The notes: generated by a model from the letters alone, not told the origin. A DNA stretch of 64,000 nucleotides from Larkinella insperata (GCF_026248825.1 NZ_CP110973.1:4175501-4239500), one strand, 5' to 3'; positions 1 to 8,823 are shown, counted from the stretch's first letter. Made by a program: numbers and translations.

Positions 1-298
1 TGGCACGGCTGACAGCCCCGGTTTCCAGGAAGTACAGCCCCAGCCGCCCCGGACCATACGTGATGCGGGACGTGTCGACCCCGTGGAACCGTAATGTGGC
101 GGTTGCGGCCCGACCCAGCGCGTGATCGGGGAAGCGGGTGACGTGCACCGCCTGACAACCGAAGTAGGCCAGCGAAACGGCCACGTTCGCTTCGGTGCCA
201 CCGTAGACCACATTCAGGGAATGCGCCTGATTGAACTTCGCAAAACCCGGCGGAGCCAGTCGCATCATGACCTCGCCGAACGTAACTATTTTTTTCAA
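1..298 (-). CDS. kdgK: 2-dehydro-3-deoxygluconate kinase, PfkB family (3' end outside window)
   Basis: This would phosphorylate 2-keto-3-deoxygluconate (KDG), the product of UxuA encoded 1.7 kb away, to KDPG. Only the N-terminal 99 residues lie in the window. The reading begins KKIVTFGEVMMRL, then APPG and the segment VVYGGTEANVA, which is the typical PfkB/KDG kinase N-terminus with its sugar-binding GGxxxNxA motif. The best start is TTG at 298, giving M-K-K-I-V-T-F-G-E-V; the first ATG (268) would cut off the conserved first beta strand. The gene follows the hexuronate transporter on the same strand after 187 bp. The family call is secure; the substrate is inferred from sequence and neighbours. 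Confidence 0.85.
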   Translation of the reverse strand, partial: MKKIVTFGEVMMRLAPPGFAKFNQAHSLNVVYGGTEANVAVSLAYFGCQAVHVTRFPDHALGRAATATLRFHGVDTSRITYGPGRLGLYFLETGAVSRA

Positions 299-485
299 GT
301 ATGATATAGGTTGTTAATGGTTAGGTGGTTTTATGGCTAAAAATGGCTGGACGGCTCGAGTGATTCTGCCGTAAGGATGAGCCGAAAGGACTATTATACC
401 CTTGCAAACACAAACCATCCCATCCTTTTTAACCCGAACAGACAGGAGACGGCTGCCAGCGCTCCAGCCTTCTTTATGTAAATGC

Positions 486-1823
486 TTAAACACCAATGCT
501 TTCCAGTTCTTTCTTGGTCACCGGTTCCAGCGTGGGCGACAGCAGGTGAATGATCACCAGGGCTATCAGGTAGGTCGAGCTGGCAATGATGAACAGGGGC
601 AGGTACCCGAAGCTAACCCGGATATTGCCCGCGACGGCCGCCAGCAAAATGCCGCCCATTGCCCCAAACATACCCCCGATGCCGGTTACGGAAGCTACCG
701 CACTTTTGGGAAACAGATCGGACGCAAACGTGTAAATGTTGGCCGACCAGCCCTGGTGCGCTGCCGTTGCCAAAGAAATTAAGGCAATGGCTACATAAAT
801 ACTACTGGTTTGGGCGGCAAAAAAGATCGGCGTTACGCAAAGCGCGCAGATCAGCATCGTCGTTTTTCGCGCCCGGTTGGCCGACCAGCCCAGCTGAATA
901 AACTTGGACGACAGCCACCCAAACAGGACGCTTCCCCCGTCGGAAACGATGTAGATGACCAGAAACGGCAGGCCGACATTTTTCAGATCCAGCCGCTGGT
1001 CGAGCGATTCGCTGCTGTTGAAAAAATCGGGCAGCCAGCTCAGGTAAAACCACCAGATCGGATCGCACATAAACTTGCCGACGATAAACGCCCAGGTTTG
1101 CCGGAAGCCCAGCAGCCGCCACCACGATAGTTTTTCTTCGGGAATATCTTCTTCATTATCCTGCTGAATGTAAGCCAGTTCTGACCGGCTGACGCGCGGA
1201 TGTTCTTCCGGACGGCGGTAAGTTTTCAGCCAGGCAATCAGGACCAGAAAGCCCAGCAGACCCGTTGCAATAAAGGAAAACCGCCAGCCAAACTGCAGCG
1301 TGAGCCAGGGAATCAGGGCCGCCGTAACGATAATGCCGACGTTGGTTCCGGCGTTGAAAAGTCCCGCGGCAAACGAGCGTTCTTTTTTGGGGAACCATTC
1401 GGCTACCGATTTGATGGCCGAGGGGAAATTGCCCGCTTCGCCAATGCCCAGCATGAACCGCACCATGCTCAACCCGCGCAACGAGCCGATAAACGCATTC
1501 AGAACGCCCGCAATGCTCCAGACAACGATGGAAATGGAAAAGCCGCGTTTGGTGCCGACCCGGTCGATGAGCCAGCCCGTCAGCAGAAAACCGAGCGCGT
1601 AGGCCACCTTGAATACCGTGTCGATGTAGCTGTAAAGAACCTTAAACTGGTCGAGATCGCTCTCGGTCAGGGCTTCCTCGCCGGTTTTGCCCATCATCTC
1701 CCGCCGGAACGTTTCGTCGATCATCGTAAACGAAAGTACCTGCCGATCGATGTAGTTGATTGTTGTTGCGAAAAACAGCAGGAGCACAATCCGCCAGCGA
1801 AAATTTCCGGAAAGGTTGGGCAT
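486..1823 (-). CDS. MFS transporter, hexuronate/anion:cation symporter (ExuT-like)
   Basis: This is a 445-residue inner-membrane major facilitator, probably bringing glucuronate or galacturonate into the cell. It starts MPNLSGNFRWRIVLLLFF and carries NYIDRQVLS at the end of the first helix, the N-Y-x-D-R signature of the anion:cation symporter (ACS) family that includes ExuT and galactonate carriers. About twelve hydrophobic segments are visible, with GIGEAGNFPSA in helix 4 as in ACS members and a long central loop rich in charged residues (about 205-235). It lies between uxuA (divergent) and kdgK (downstream, same strand), which supports hexuronate as substrate. A palindrome overlapping its probable promoter suggests repressor control. 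Confidence 0.85.
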   Translation of the reverse strand: MPNLSGNFRWRIVLLLFFATTINYIDRQVLSFTMIDETFRREMMGKTGEEALTESDLDQFKVLYSYIDTVFKVAYALGFLLTGWLIDRVGTKRGFSISIVVWSIAGVLNAFIGSLRGLSMVRFMLGIGEAGNFPSAIKSVAEWFPKKERSFAAGLFNAGTNVGIIVTAALIPWLTLQFGWRFSFIATGLLGFLVLIAWLKTYRRPEEHPRVSRSELAYIQQDNEEDIPEEKLSWWRLLGFRQTWAFIVGKFMCDPIWWFYLSWLPDFFNSSESLDQRLDLKNVGLPFLVIYIVSDGGSVLFGWLSSKFIQLGWSANRARKTTMLICALCVTPIFFAAQTSSIYVAIALISLATAAHQGWSANIYTFASDLFPKSAVASVTGIGGMFGAMGGILLAAVAGNIRVSFGYLPLFIIASSTYLIALVIIHLLSPTLEPVTKKELESIGV

Positions 1824-1854
1824 TCGACAAAAAGGTTAGCAGGTCTAAAAGACA

Positions 1855-1870
1855 AAGTTTGATCAAACTT
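1855..1870. promoter_or_regulatory. Perfect 16-bp palindrome, candidate operator of the hexuronate genes
   Basis: The sequence AAGTTTGATCAAACTT reads the same on both strands. It sits 32 bp upstream of the transporter ATG and about 100 bp upstream of the uxuA ATG, in the divergent intergenic region, and covers a TAAGTTTG element for the transporter. A dimeric repressor site (GntR or LacI type) is a natural reading, but no regulator gene is present in the window. This is inference from symmetry and position. Confidence 0.5.
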
Positions 1871-1871
1871 A
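1864..1871 (-). promoter_or_regulatory. Bacteroidota -7 element TAAGTTTG for the hexuronate transporter
   Basis: On the minus strand this reads TAAGTTTG, matching TAnnTTTG, about 40 nt before the transporter ATG at 1823. No good TTTG is found at the usual -33 distance, so it is a half-match. It overlaps the 1855-1870 palindrome by seven bases. Confidence 0.4.
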
Positions 1872-1971
1872 CCGAAATGCCGCGAAAAAATAGTAGATCG
1901 CAGGTCCGTAAGGCGAAATGAGTAGAGCCGTTGGGCCTCATTCTTTTTCTAGCAACATTACCCCCAAACAA

Positions 1972-3177
1972 ATGGCATTAGAACAAACCTGGAGATGGTT
2001 CGGACCCGCCGATCCCGTCAGCCTTGCCGACATTCGACAAGCTGGAGCAACGGGGATCGTGACGGCTTTACACCATATTCCAAACGGACAGGTATGGTCC
2101 GTCGATGAAATTACCACCCGCAAAGCCCTGATCGAGGCCGGTGCGCCCGGTGAACACCGGCTGACGTGGTCGGTCGTGGAGAGCATTCCGGTTCACGAAG
2201 CGATCAAGACCCGCACCGACGGCTTTCAGCAGTACATCGACAATTACAAGGAATCAATTGCCAACCTGGGGCGTTGCGGCATCGACACGGTTTGCTACAA
2301 TTTTATGCCGGTGCTCGACTGGACGCGCACCGACCTGGATTACCTCATGCCGGACGGTTCAACAGCTCTGCGTTTCGACGCGGCCGAATTTGCGGCTTTT
2401 GAACTGTTTATCCTCAAACGCCCCGGTGCCGAAAAGCACTACTCGTCCGAGCAGATTCTGAAAGCCCGCAACCGGTTTGAGTCGATGGACGAAGCGGCCG
2501 CCCGGCGCCTGCAACGAAACATCATCGCGGGGCTGCCGGGTTCGGAAGAGAGCTACACCGTCGAGCAGTTTCAGGAAACTCTCGACACGTACAACTACAC
2601 CGGCGACAGAGAATTGCGCGAAAACCTTTACGCGTTTCTGCGCGAAATTGTGCCGGTTGCGCAGGATGCGGGCGTTCGGCTGGCCATTCACCCGGATGAT
2701 CCGCCGTACCCGATTCTGGGGCTGCCCCGCGTGGTGAGCACCGAAGCGGACGCCCGGATGGTTCTGGATGCCATCGATGTGAGGGCCAACGGATTGTGTT
2801 TCTGTACGGGCTCCTACGGCGTACGGCCCGACAACGACCTAGTGGGCATGGTGGACCGGCTGGGTTCGCGCATCCATTTTATTCACCTGCGGAGCACGAA
2901 GCGCGATGAGGAAGGCAATTTCTACGAAGCCAACCACCTCGACGGCGATGTGGATATGTTCGGCGTCATGAGTGCGCTGATCGGCGAGCAGCGCCGTCGG
3001 CAGGAGATAGGCCGCGGAGACGACAGGATGCCCTTCCGGCCCGACCACGGCCACAAAATGCTCGATGATCTGAATTCCGGCAAACGAACCAATCCCGGCT
3101 ATACGGGCATTGGGCGGCTGCGCGGACTGGCCGAACTGCGCGGTTTGATGCTGGGCATCGAGCGGGCCAGCCTTTGA
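1972..3177 (+). CDS. uxuA: Mannonate dehydratase
   Basis: UxuA removes water from D-mannonate to give 2-keto-3-deoxygluconate, the central step of glucuronate breakdown. The 401-residue protein begins MALEQTWRWFGPADPVSLAD and continues with QAGATGIVTALHHIP, the family N-terminus. Further matches are CYNFMPVLDWTRTDL, the metal-region LAIHPDDPP, FCTGSYG, HFIHLRST and the C-terminal RPDHGHKMLDD, all typical of UxuA. The open frame extends 18 codons upstream to 1918, but ATG 1972 starts the protein exactly where the family does. uxaC follows on the same strand after 143 bp, and kdgK, which uses its product, is encoded on the other side of the transporter. Fructuronate reductase (UxuB) is not seen here. 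Confidence 0.95.
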   Translation: MALEQTWRWFGPADPVSLADIRQAGATGIVTALHHIPNGQVWSVDEITTRKALIEAGAPGEHRLTWSVVESIPVHEAIKTRTDGFQQYIDNYKESIANLGRCGIDTVCYNFMPVLDWTRTDLDYLMPDGSTALRFDAAEFAAFELFILKRPGAEKHYSSEQILKARNRFESMDEAAARRLQRNIIAGLPGSEESYTVEQFQETLDTYNYTGDRELRENLYAFLREIVPVAQDAGVRLAIHPDDPPYPILGLPRVVSTEADARMVLDAIDVRANGLCFCTGSYGVRPDNDLVGMVDRLGSRIHFIHLRSTKRDEEGNFYEANHLDGDVDMFGVMSALIGEQRRRQEIGRGDDRMPFRPDHGHKMLDDLNSGKRTNPGYTGIGRLRGLAELRGLMLGIERASL

Positions 3178-3187
3178 CGATTAAGCT

Positions 3188-3248
3188 GTTTAACGGTTGG
3201 GCAATGGGAACGTCGAAAACGGGCGATCCTCCATCTCAACCGTTAAAC
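3188..3248. repeat. 12-bp inverted repeat between uxuA and uxaC
   Basis: GTTTAACGGTTG at 3188-3199 is repeated as its exact reverse complement at 3237-3248, with 37 bp between the arms. It fills most of the 143-bp gap between the two hexuronate genes and has no T-run, so it is not a simple terminator. It could be an mRNA processing or stabilising hairpin, or a member of an interspersed palindrome family. Confidence 0.55.
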
Positions 3249-3320
3249 GGCAATGATCGCGGCCCCGACGGGTAAAAAGCCCGGACAATCGCCTTTCCTT
3301 TCAAACGAATCCATACGATC

Positions 3321-4733
3321 ATGCTGGCTGATCATCCGATAAAATCTTTTCTCGACGAAGACTTTTTGCTTCAAACCGATACCGCCCGGCGGCTCTACCA
3401 CGATTACGCCAAGGCGATGCCCATCATTGATTACCATTGCCACCTGCCGCCCGATCAGATTGCCGCCGACAAGCGGTTTGAGAATCTGACCCAGATCTGG
3501 CTCTACGGCGACCACTACAAATGGCGGGCGATGCGCACCAATGGCGTACCGGAACGGTATTGCACCGGCGACGCGTCGGATTACGAGAAGTTTGAAAAAT
3601 GGGCCGAAACCGTGCCGTACACGATGCGGAATCCGCTCTACCACTGGACGCACATGGAACTCAAAAATCCATTCGGCGTCGAAACGATTCTGAATAAAAA
3701 TACCGCCCGGGAGGTCTACGATGCCTGTACCGAACAACTCACCGGTTTGTCGACCCGTGCTCTGCTGCGGCATTTCAACGTGCGGACGGTCTGCACCACC
3801 GACGACCCCACGGATTCGCTGGAACACCACCGGAAAATTGCCGACGACGGTTTTGACATAAAAGTTCTGCCGACCTTCCGGCCCGACAAAGCCATGGCCA
3901 TCGACGATGTGGCGGCTTTTCAGGCGTATGTCAGGCGGGTGGGCGAGGTCTGTAATCAGGAGATTCGCACGCTCGATGCGTACTTGGATTGCCTGAAACA
4001 GCGGCACGATTATTTTGCCGCAGCGGGTTGCCGGTTGTCGGACCACGGTCTGGAAACCGTTTATGCGGAACCCTACACCGAGTCGGAGGTACGGACGGTT
4101 TTTGAAAAAGCACTGAGCAGTACGGCACTGAGCGAAACCGAACGGCTGCGGTTTAAGTCGTACATGCTCGACCGGTTTGCGGAATGGGATTGGGAGAAAG
4201 GCTGGACGCAGCAATTTCACCTGGGTGCCCTGCGGAACAACAACCAGCGGGCTTTGCGGACGCTGGGGCCGGACACGGGCTGGGACAGCATCGGCGATTT
4301 TCAGCAGGCCCGGCCCCTGGCCCGTTTCCTGGGCGGACTGGACAACCGCGACCAACTGGCAAAAACCATCTTGTACAACCTCAATCCCGCCGATAATGAA
4401 ATCATGGCGACGATGATCGGGAATTTTAACGACGGATCGGTGCCGGGCAAAATTCAGTTTGGCTCGGGCTGGTGGTTTCTCGATCAGAAAGACGGTATGG
4501 AGAAGCAGATTAACGCGCTGTCGAACATGGGTCTGTTGAGCCGGTTTGTCGGAATGCTGACCGATTCACGCAGCTTTCTGTCGTACCCGCGCCACGAGTA
4601 TTTCCGCCGGATTCTCTGCAACCTCTTTGGCCGAGACGTTGAAAACGGCGAATTGCCCAACGACATCGAGTGGATCGGTAAGCTGGTGCAGGACATTTGC
4701 TACCGAAACGCGGAGGATTATTTTGGCTTCTAA
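3321..4733 (+). CDS. uxaC: Glucuronate isomerase (uronate isomerase)
   Basis: UxaC interconverts D-glucuronate with D-fructuronate and D-galacturonate with D-tagaturonate, the first cytoplasmic step after uptake. The protein has 470 residues, the usual family length. The N-terminus (LADHPIKSFLDEDFLLQT) leads to IDYHCHLPP, the H-x-H metal motif of this amidohydrolase-superfamily enzyme near residues 36-41. Other family segments are WLYGDHYKWRAMR, VCTTDDPTDSLEHH, FHLGALRNNNQR and GMLTDSRSFLSYPRHEYFRRILC. It is probably cotranscribed with uxuA. A hairpin followed by a T-run begins right after the stop codon. Confidence 0.96.
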   Translation: MLADHPIKSFLDEDFLLQTDTARRLYHDYAKAMPIIDYHCHLPPDQIAADKRFENLTQIWLYGDHYKWRAMRTNGVPERYCTGDASDYEKFEKWAETVPYTMRNPLYHWTHMELKNPFGVETILNKNTAREVYDACTEQLTGLSTRALLRHFNVRTVCTTDDPTDSLEHHRKIADDGFDIKVLPTFRPDKAMAIDDVAAFQAYVRRVGEVCNQEIRTLDAYLDCLKQRHDYFAAAGCRLSDHGLETVYAEPYTESEVRTVFEKALSSTALSETERLRFKSYMLDRFAEWDWEKGWTQQFHLGALRNNNQRALRTLGPDTGWDSIGDFQQARPLARFLGGLDNRDQLAKTILYNLNPADNEIMATMIGNFNDGSVPGKIQFGSGWWFLDQKDGMEKQINALSNMGLLSRFVGMLTDSRSFLSYPRHEYFRRILCNLFGRDVENGELPNDIEWIGKLVQDICYRNAEDYFGF

Positions 4734-4737
4734 TAAG

Positions 4738-4784
4738 CCGGAGTCGGGCCTAAACAAGTCCGACTCCGGGCATACTTATTTTTT
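4738..4784 (+). terminator. Terminator after uxaC
   Basis: CCGGAGTCGG (4738-4747) pairs perfectly with CCGACTCCGG (4760-4769) across a 12-nt loop, with a T-rich stretch ending in six T at 4779-4784. It lies between the convergent uxaC and DUF4920 genes, so the T-run overlaps the stop end of the DUF4920 gene. Confidence 0.7.
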
Positions 4785-5231
4785 GACAATCACGCCGTCG
4801 GCCATGAACGTAATGGCTTTGACGGGTTCAGTGATTTTGGCAATTTCTTCCTTGCTTTTACCCGCATCTTCGGCGTAGTGGCGCAATTCGGCTACGGACG
4901 TCGTCTTGGTTTCGGCGGTCCCCTCAAACACCACGTTTTTACCGGCAATATCTTTCGGAACAAAGAAACCGTAGTCGCGGAACCGCACCAGCATGGTCTG
5001 GTTGTCGGCGGTTTTGACCCGCATCCAGCAGCCTTTCACCTGGCAAACCGACTCAACGGTGCCTTCCACTTTCGTCGCCAGTTCTTTTTTGTCGGTCATT
5101 TTTGCGGCCAGTTCGGTCGAGGGAATAGCGTTATCGGCCGTGATTTTCTTGCCGTGGTAGCTGGCGTTCTCCTGCGCCAGCGCGCCGTAGGAAAGGCCGA
5201 GCGCCAGCGCCCAGATGGCTAAATGCTTCAT
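4776..5231 (-). CDS. Exported DUF4920 domain protein
   Basis: This is a 151-residue protein with a clear signal peptide (MKHLAIWALALGLSYGALAQ, cleavage near residue 19), so it should be periplasmic. The mature part contains VEGTVESVCQVKGCWMRV, GYFFVP-type sequence around FRDYGFFVPKD, and a C-terminus on a predicted beta-barrel-like small domain. This pattern fits DUF4920, a Bacteroidota family of unknown function. Two cysteines spaced C-x4-C (about residues 62 and 67) could bind a metal or form a disulfide. It is transcribed alone, convergent to uxaC, with its own -7 element upstream. Confidence 0.8.
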   Translation of the reverse strand: MKHLAIWALALGLSYGALAQENASYHGKKITADNAIPSTELAAKMTDKKELATKVEGTVESVCQVKGCWMRVKTADNQTMLVRFRDYGFFVPKDIAGKNVVFEGTAETKTTSVAELRHYAEDAGKSKEEIAKITEPVKAITFMADGVIVKK

Positions 5232-5262
5232 AATCTGATGCGGTTTTGGAAGTGATACAGAA

Positions 5263-5270
5263 CAAAAATA
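5263..5270 (-). promoter_or_regulatory. -7 element TATTTTTG for the DUF4920 gene
   Basis: On the minus strand TATTTTTG matches the Bacteroidota TAnnTTTG element 31 nt upstream of the ATG at 5231, a normal leader length. The -33 region holds only a weak TTG. Confidence 0.45.
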
Positions 5271-5359
5271 CTAAAAAAGCCGTCGCGCACACCAACCATG
5301 ACGACTTGGACTAAAAACAAAATAAGTGAAGACCGTACTACTCGTTCGTGCAAGTTATT

Positions 5360-8300
5360 TCACTCCAGTACCTGCACCCATCCTTTGCACTTGGTCCCCC
5401 GCTGCGTCGTAATCAGGTAGTAATACAGGCCGTTAGGCGCGTCGGGTCCCCAGTTGTTGGAGTAGTTGTCGCTGCGGTAGATCAGCTTGCCCCACCGGTT
5501 GAAAATTTCCAGCTTTGCACCCGTAAACCCGACGTTAAAGACGTCGTTTTTGCCGTCGTCGTTGGACGTAACTACGTTGGGAACCTCGCTCATGTTCTCA
5601 ATATCAACCGGCAGATTGAGCGTCAGGCTACATCCGTTTTTGTAGGTTGTCAGCGAAATCTGGTACTGCCCGGAGTTGGCATACTGGTAGGAGCCCGGCG
5701 TGTTTGCGCGCAGCGTGTCGCCGTTGCCCATGGCCCACTGGTAATTGTCGGCCCCGGCGGTTTTATTGACCAGTTCCACCTTCATCGGTTGCCCGCATTC
5801 GGAATTCAGCCGCACTTCGGCCACCGGGCGGAACGCATCGTCGGTTTTGATCGTCACTTTCTTTTCCGCCGAACAACCGCTTTCGTTCGTCATCTTGACG
5901 GTGTAAGTGGTGGTTTGGGTTGGCTGGACCGTCGGGTTGTTCACCGTTGCGCTGGCCATGCCCTGAGCGGGGGACCACTCGTACGTCTTGCCACCGTCGG
6001 CGAGCAGTTGCACCGGCTTTCCGGGGCAGATGGTCGTGTCGCTGCTGACCTTGAAATTCGCCGGATAGACTTTGATAATTTTCTGAGCGACATCCACCTG
6101 CTTGCAGGTCAGCTTGTTAAAAGCGGATAGGGTGACGGTGTATTCGCCCGGTTTATCGAAGGTGTGGCTGACCTGACCCGCGCTGGAGGAGGTGCCGGTG
6201 CCGCCAAAATCCCAGGCGTAGGTGATTCCGCCCTCGCTGGTGTTGACGAAGTTGAGCGTCAGCGGGGTGCAGCCCTCCACCACATCTTTTTTCGTTCCTT
6301 CATACGCATCAAAAGCCGCTTTCAGCCGGTCGATGTCAAACTTGAAGGCGGCATTGTTGCAGTTCGGGCTTTTGTTGGTTGGCGACCAGACCTGCGCCGT
6401 GGCCGGAAAGTTGGTGCCTCCGCAGGCACAGGCCGCGTGGTAAATTACCCCGCTCTTGTCGAAGCGGCTGGTTCCGCCGTCGACGTGGTCCCCGCGGCCC
6501 TGGGGGTTCTGACTGCCAAAAAAGGTGGCATACAGCAATGATTTTCCGCCCCGTTCCAGCAGGGCCAGCCAGTAGTTGCTGCCATCGGTCGTTCGTCGGT
6601 GCGCTTCCGGCGTGACGGGTAAGCCCCGCGTAGAGCTGCTGCCGTTACCGCTCCGGACGTTGACAACTCCGCCCCAGCCCGACAAGTAAATGTTGCCGCA
6701 CTCGTTGACCAGAAAAGCCGTGGGCGAAATATCCGGCGACGAGCGGCCCGAGCCAATGACGGTCGAAAAGAGGGTTTTGGAAAGTGATGGATCAAGGGCG
6801 TGGATAAACTGGCCGCTCCGGGCGTTCTGGTACACACTGTCGGAAACCGGGTACTGGCCGCGGGTCAGCCCGAATACGTGCGGGTTTTCCTGCGCGTCGA
6901 GGTCGATCAGGTACGCTGCGTCGTCGGCGCTGGTGCCCAGGTACGTGCTGCGCTCAACCCGATTGTTCACGAATTTTACCAAAAAACCGTCTTCCTGACC
7001 ACCCGGCTGGGATTGGTGCGCCCCGGTTGTGCCGGGCAGGTCGTTGCTGAGGGTGGTTCCTACGGCGTAGACGGCCCCCGAATCACCCACCCGAAGTGCA
7101 TAGGAAACATCGTAACCAGATCCGCCGAAAAAGGTACTCCAGCGCAACTGGCTCAAATCCGGACTCATTTGCAGCAACACCGCGTCGGCCGGGCCCAGCA
7201 GTTTCGACTGCGAGGCATTGGCCGTGACCGGGAAATCGGCGGACATGGTGACGGTCGCAACGTACACATTATCGTTTTTGTCGAGGATGACTTCGCCCCG
7301 CAGGTCGTCGCCGTAATTGTAGATGCCCAGATGGAGATCGGCATAATTTAAACCGTCGTTCGACGAACCGCCGACGTACGTGCTGCCCTGTAGTGCCCGT
7401 CCATCGGGGCTAATCTTGGCCAGAAACAAATCCGTTCCGTTTCGGAAATAAATGGAACCGTACAGGCTGGAAGGGTCGGGCGTCTGGTTGCCAATGGGAA
7501 TGTACGACGAGCCGCCCGCGAATTTCCGGTTGTAAGCCGAAGCGGTCGTCGGGAAGTTGGTGGAGGACGTAACCCCGTAGATGAGCAGTTCGTTTTTGCT
7601 GTTTACAATCAGGCTGTGGGGCGTTTCGCCGGTTGAGCCGCCGAGGTAAGCCGCGTAGAGGAGTTGCTTACCGTCCGGGCTGAATTTCATGATGGCGATG
7701 TCGATCTCGGCCCCGTAGCGGGTTTGGAAGGCCCCCGTGGTCGGTACGAAGCTGTTGCCAAAAACCGTCCCGGCGGTATACAGATTTCCCTCGTTGTCGT
7801 AGGTGGCGGTGTGCCCCCAGTTGTCGCTGACCGACCCGGAATACGTCGAAAAAATCAGCGTGGGATCAATGGTGAGCGGCTGCTGCGAATCGTAACCACT
7901 TGGAAAACCGAAGGCAGCGGTTTGCCCATCCAGGAGCCACTGGGAGGCCACCTCCGTCGTTTTGCCGTTTTTTTCGGTAAACGAATACGGTTTTTCCTCC
8001 CGAAAGGGAAGCAGGCTGGTCTGGATAATGAGCTGGCCGTTTTCCTGACGGACGGCCGTTGCTCCGTTGTAATGCAGCCGAATGACGGATGGGTCAGCGC
8101 CGGGGCGGACGATGAACTCGTATTTGAGCGTCTGGTAGTAGGCAAACAGGCGCAGGTTGATGCCCGGGTAAATGTCGTGGTAAATGACTTCGCCAAATGC
8201 CGGGACGGCGCTGGCCCAGCGGCTGGATTCGTTCCCCAGAAAATAGTTGATGTTGTCGGAGACGCGGTTTTTGCTTTCGATCCGGGCCGTTGGCTGGCTG

Positions 8301-8617
8301 TTTTGCAATTGCACGTCCACGCCGTGGGCACGGACCATCGGTTCGGAGCGGGTGGGTGGTGGGGCTGTTCGGGCGGCCGGCTGGCTGGAAGGTCCGGAAT
8401 GAAGGCGGTCCAGGGATTCGGAATCGTAGAATAGGTAGTGCAGCGACTTCTTTTTCAGGAAGAGAAAACCGCCCGGCAGTTCGGCGCGGTACAGCACATC
8501 CGGTGACCACTGGCCTTTATTCTGCACAAACCGTACAGCGCCCGGTGTATCGGCAAAGGCCCGACCAAACCATCCAAAAAGCAGAAAGAGAAGAGAAAAC
8601 GTAAAGCTTTGACGCAT
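5360..8617 (-). CDS. Secreted SBBP beta-propeller/PKD protein with gliding-motility (CHU_C-like) C-terminal domain
   Basis: This 1085-residue protein starts MRQSFTFSLLFLLFGWFGRA, a signal peptide ending near residue 22; a TTG start five codons earlier is less likely. After an N-terminal globular part (about 25-240), several repeats of the pattern YAAYLGGS...VTSSTNFPTT follow, characteristic of SBBP seven-bladed propeller repeats. Near residues 790-830 is a PKD domain (FVNTSEGGITYAWDFGG) and then Ig/PKD-like segments. The C-terminus contains DDGKNDVFNVGF...LEIFNRWGKLIYRS and NGLYYYLI, the CHU_C type B sorting domain for the type IX secretion system. It should be exported across the outer membrane and anchored or released at the surface. 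Its ligand or enzyme activity, if any, cannot be told. Confidence 0.88.
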   Translation of the reverse strand: MRQSFTFSLLFLLFGWFGRAFADTPGAVRFVQNKGQWSPDVLYRAELPGGFLFLKKKSLHYLFYDSESLDRLHSGPSSQPAARTAPPPTRSEPMVRAHGVDVQLQNSQPTARIESKNRVSDNINYFLGNESSRWASAVPAFGEVIYHDIYPGINLRLFAYYQTLKYEFIVRPGADPSVIRLHYNGATAVRQENGQLIIQTSLLPFREEKPYSFTEKNGKTTEVASQWLLDGQTAAFGFPSGYDSQQPLTIDPTLIFSTYSGSVSDNWGHTATYDNEGNLYTAGTVFGNSFVPTTGAFQTRYGAEIDIAIMKFSPDGKQLLYAAYLGGSTGETPHSLIVNSKNELLIYGVTSSTNFPTTASAYNRKFAGGSSYIPIGNQTPDPSSLYGSIYFRNGTDLFLAKISPDGRALQGSTYVGGSSNDGLNYADLHLGIYNYGDDLRGEVILDKNDNVYVATVTMSADFPVTANASQSKLLGPADAVLLQMSPDLSQLRWSTFFGGSGYDVSYALRVGDSGAVYAVGTTLSNDLPGTTGAHQSQPGGQEDGFLVKFVNNRVERSTYLGTSADDAAYLIDLDAQENPHVFGLTRGQYPVSDSVYQNARSGQFIHALDPSLSKTLFSTVIGSGRSSPDISPTAFLVNECGNIYLSGWGGVVNVRSGNGSSSTRGLPVTPEAHRRTTDGSNYWLALLERGGKSLLYATFFGSQNPQGRGDHVDGGTSRFDKSGVIYHAACACGGTNFPATAQVWSPTNKSPNCNNAAFKFDIDRLKAAFDAYEGTKKDVVEGCTPLTLNFVNTSEGGITYAWDFGGTGTSSSAGQVSHTFDKPGEYTVTLSAFNKLTCKQVDVAQKIIKVYPANFKVSSDTTICPGKPVQLLADGGKTYEWSPAQGMASATVNNPTVQPTQTTTYTVKMTNESGCSAEKKVTIKTDDAFRPVAEVRLNSECGQPMKVELVNKTAGADNYQWAMGNGDTLRANTPGSYQYANSGQYQISLTTYKNGCSLTLNLPVDIENMSEVPNVVTSNDDGKNDVFNVGFTGAKLEIFNRWGKLIYRSDNYSNNWGPDAPNGLYYYLITTQRGTKCKGWVQVLE

Positions 8618-8748
8618 AGACCGGCAACACAAGTGGTGATGAAGATACCAGTTTCACACGAGAGATTCCAGGCCGGAGGCAAAAGACTTTTTCCGCTCCT
8701 CCAATCGGCTCCCTTTACTCTTACTTATGACTCCATAACGCGGTAAAA

Positions 8749-8758
8749 CGTTGCAACG
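8749..8758. promoter_or_regulatory. Short palindrome upstream of the secreted propeller gene
   Basis: CGTTGCAACG is a perfect 10-bp palindrome inside a looser symmetric stretch (GGTAAAACG...CGGTATTAC) about 130 bp upstream of the ATG at 8617. It may be a regulator site. No clear TAnnTTTG element is visible between it and the gene. Confidence 0.25.
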
Positions 8759-8823
8759 GTATTACGCCGAATGGGAGATTTGATCAGCCTACGGTTTTGG
8801 GGCAACTCCTGGGATGGCCGGGG

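Noticed and set aside
314..496. 60-codon minus-strand ORF between the transporter and kdgK
   Set aside because: It overlaps the transporter end in another frame and shows no recognisable pattern; likely chance.
1918..1971. 18-codon extension at the 5' end of uxuA
   Set aside because: The extra residues do not match the family; ATG 1972 gives the normal N-terminus.
5348..6130. 260-codon plus-strand ORF opposite the secreted propeller gene
   Set aside because: Antisense shadow of a well-supported gene; composition follows the codon pattern of the minus-strand gene.
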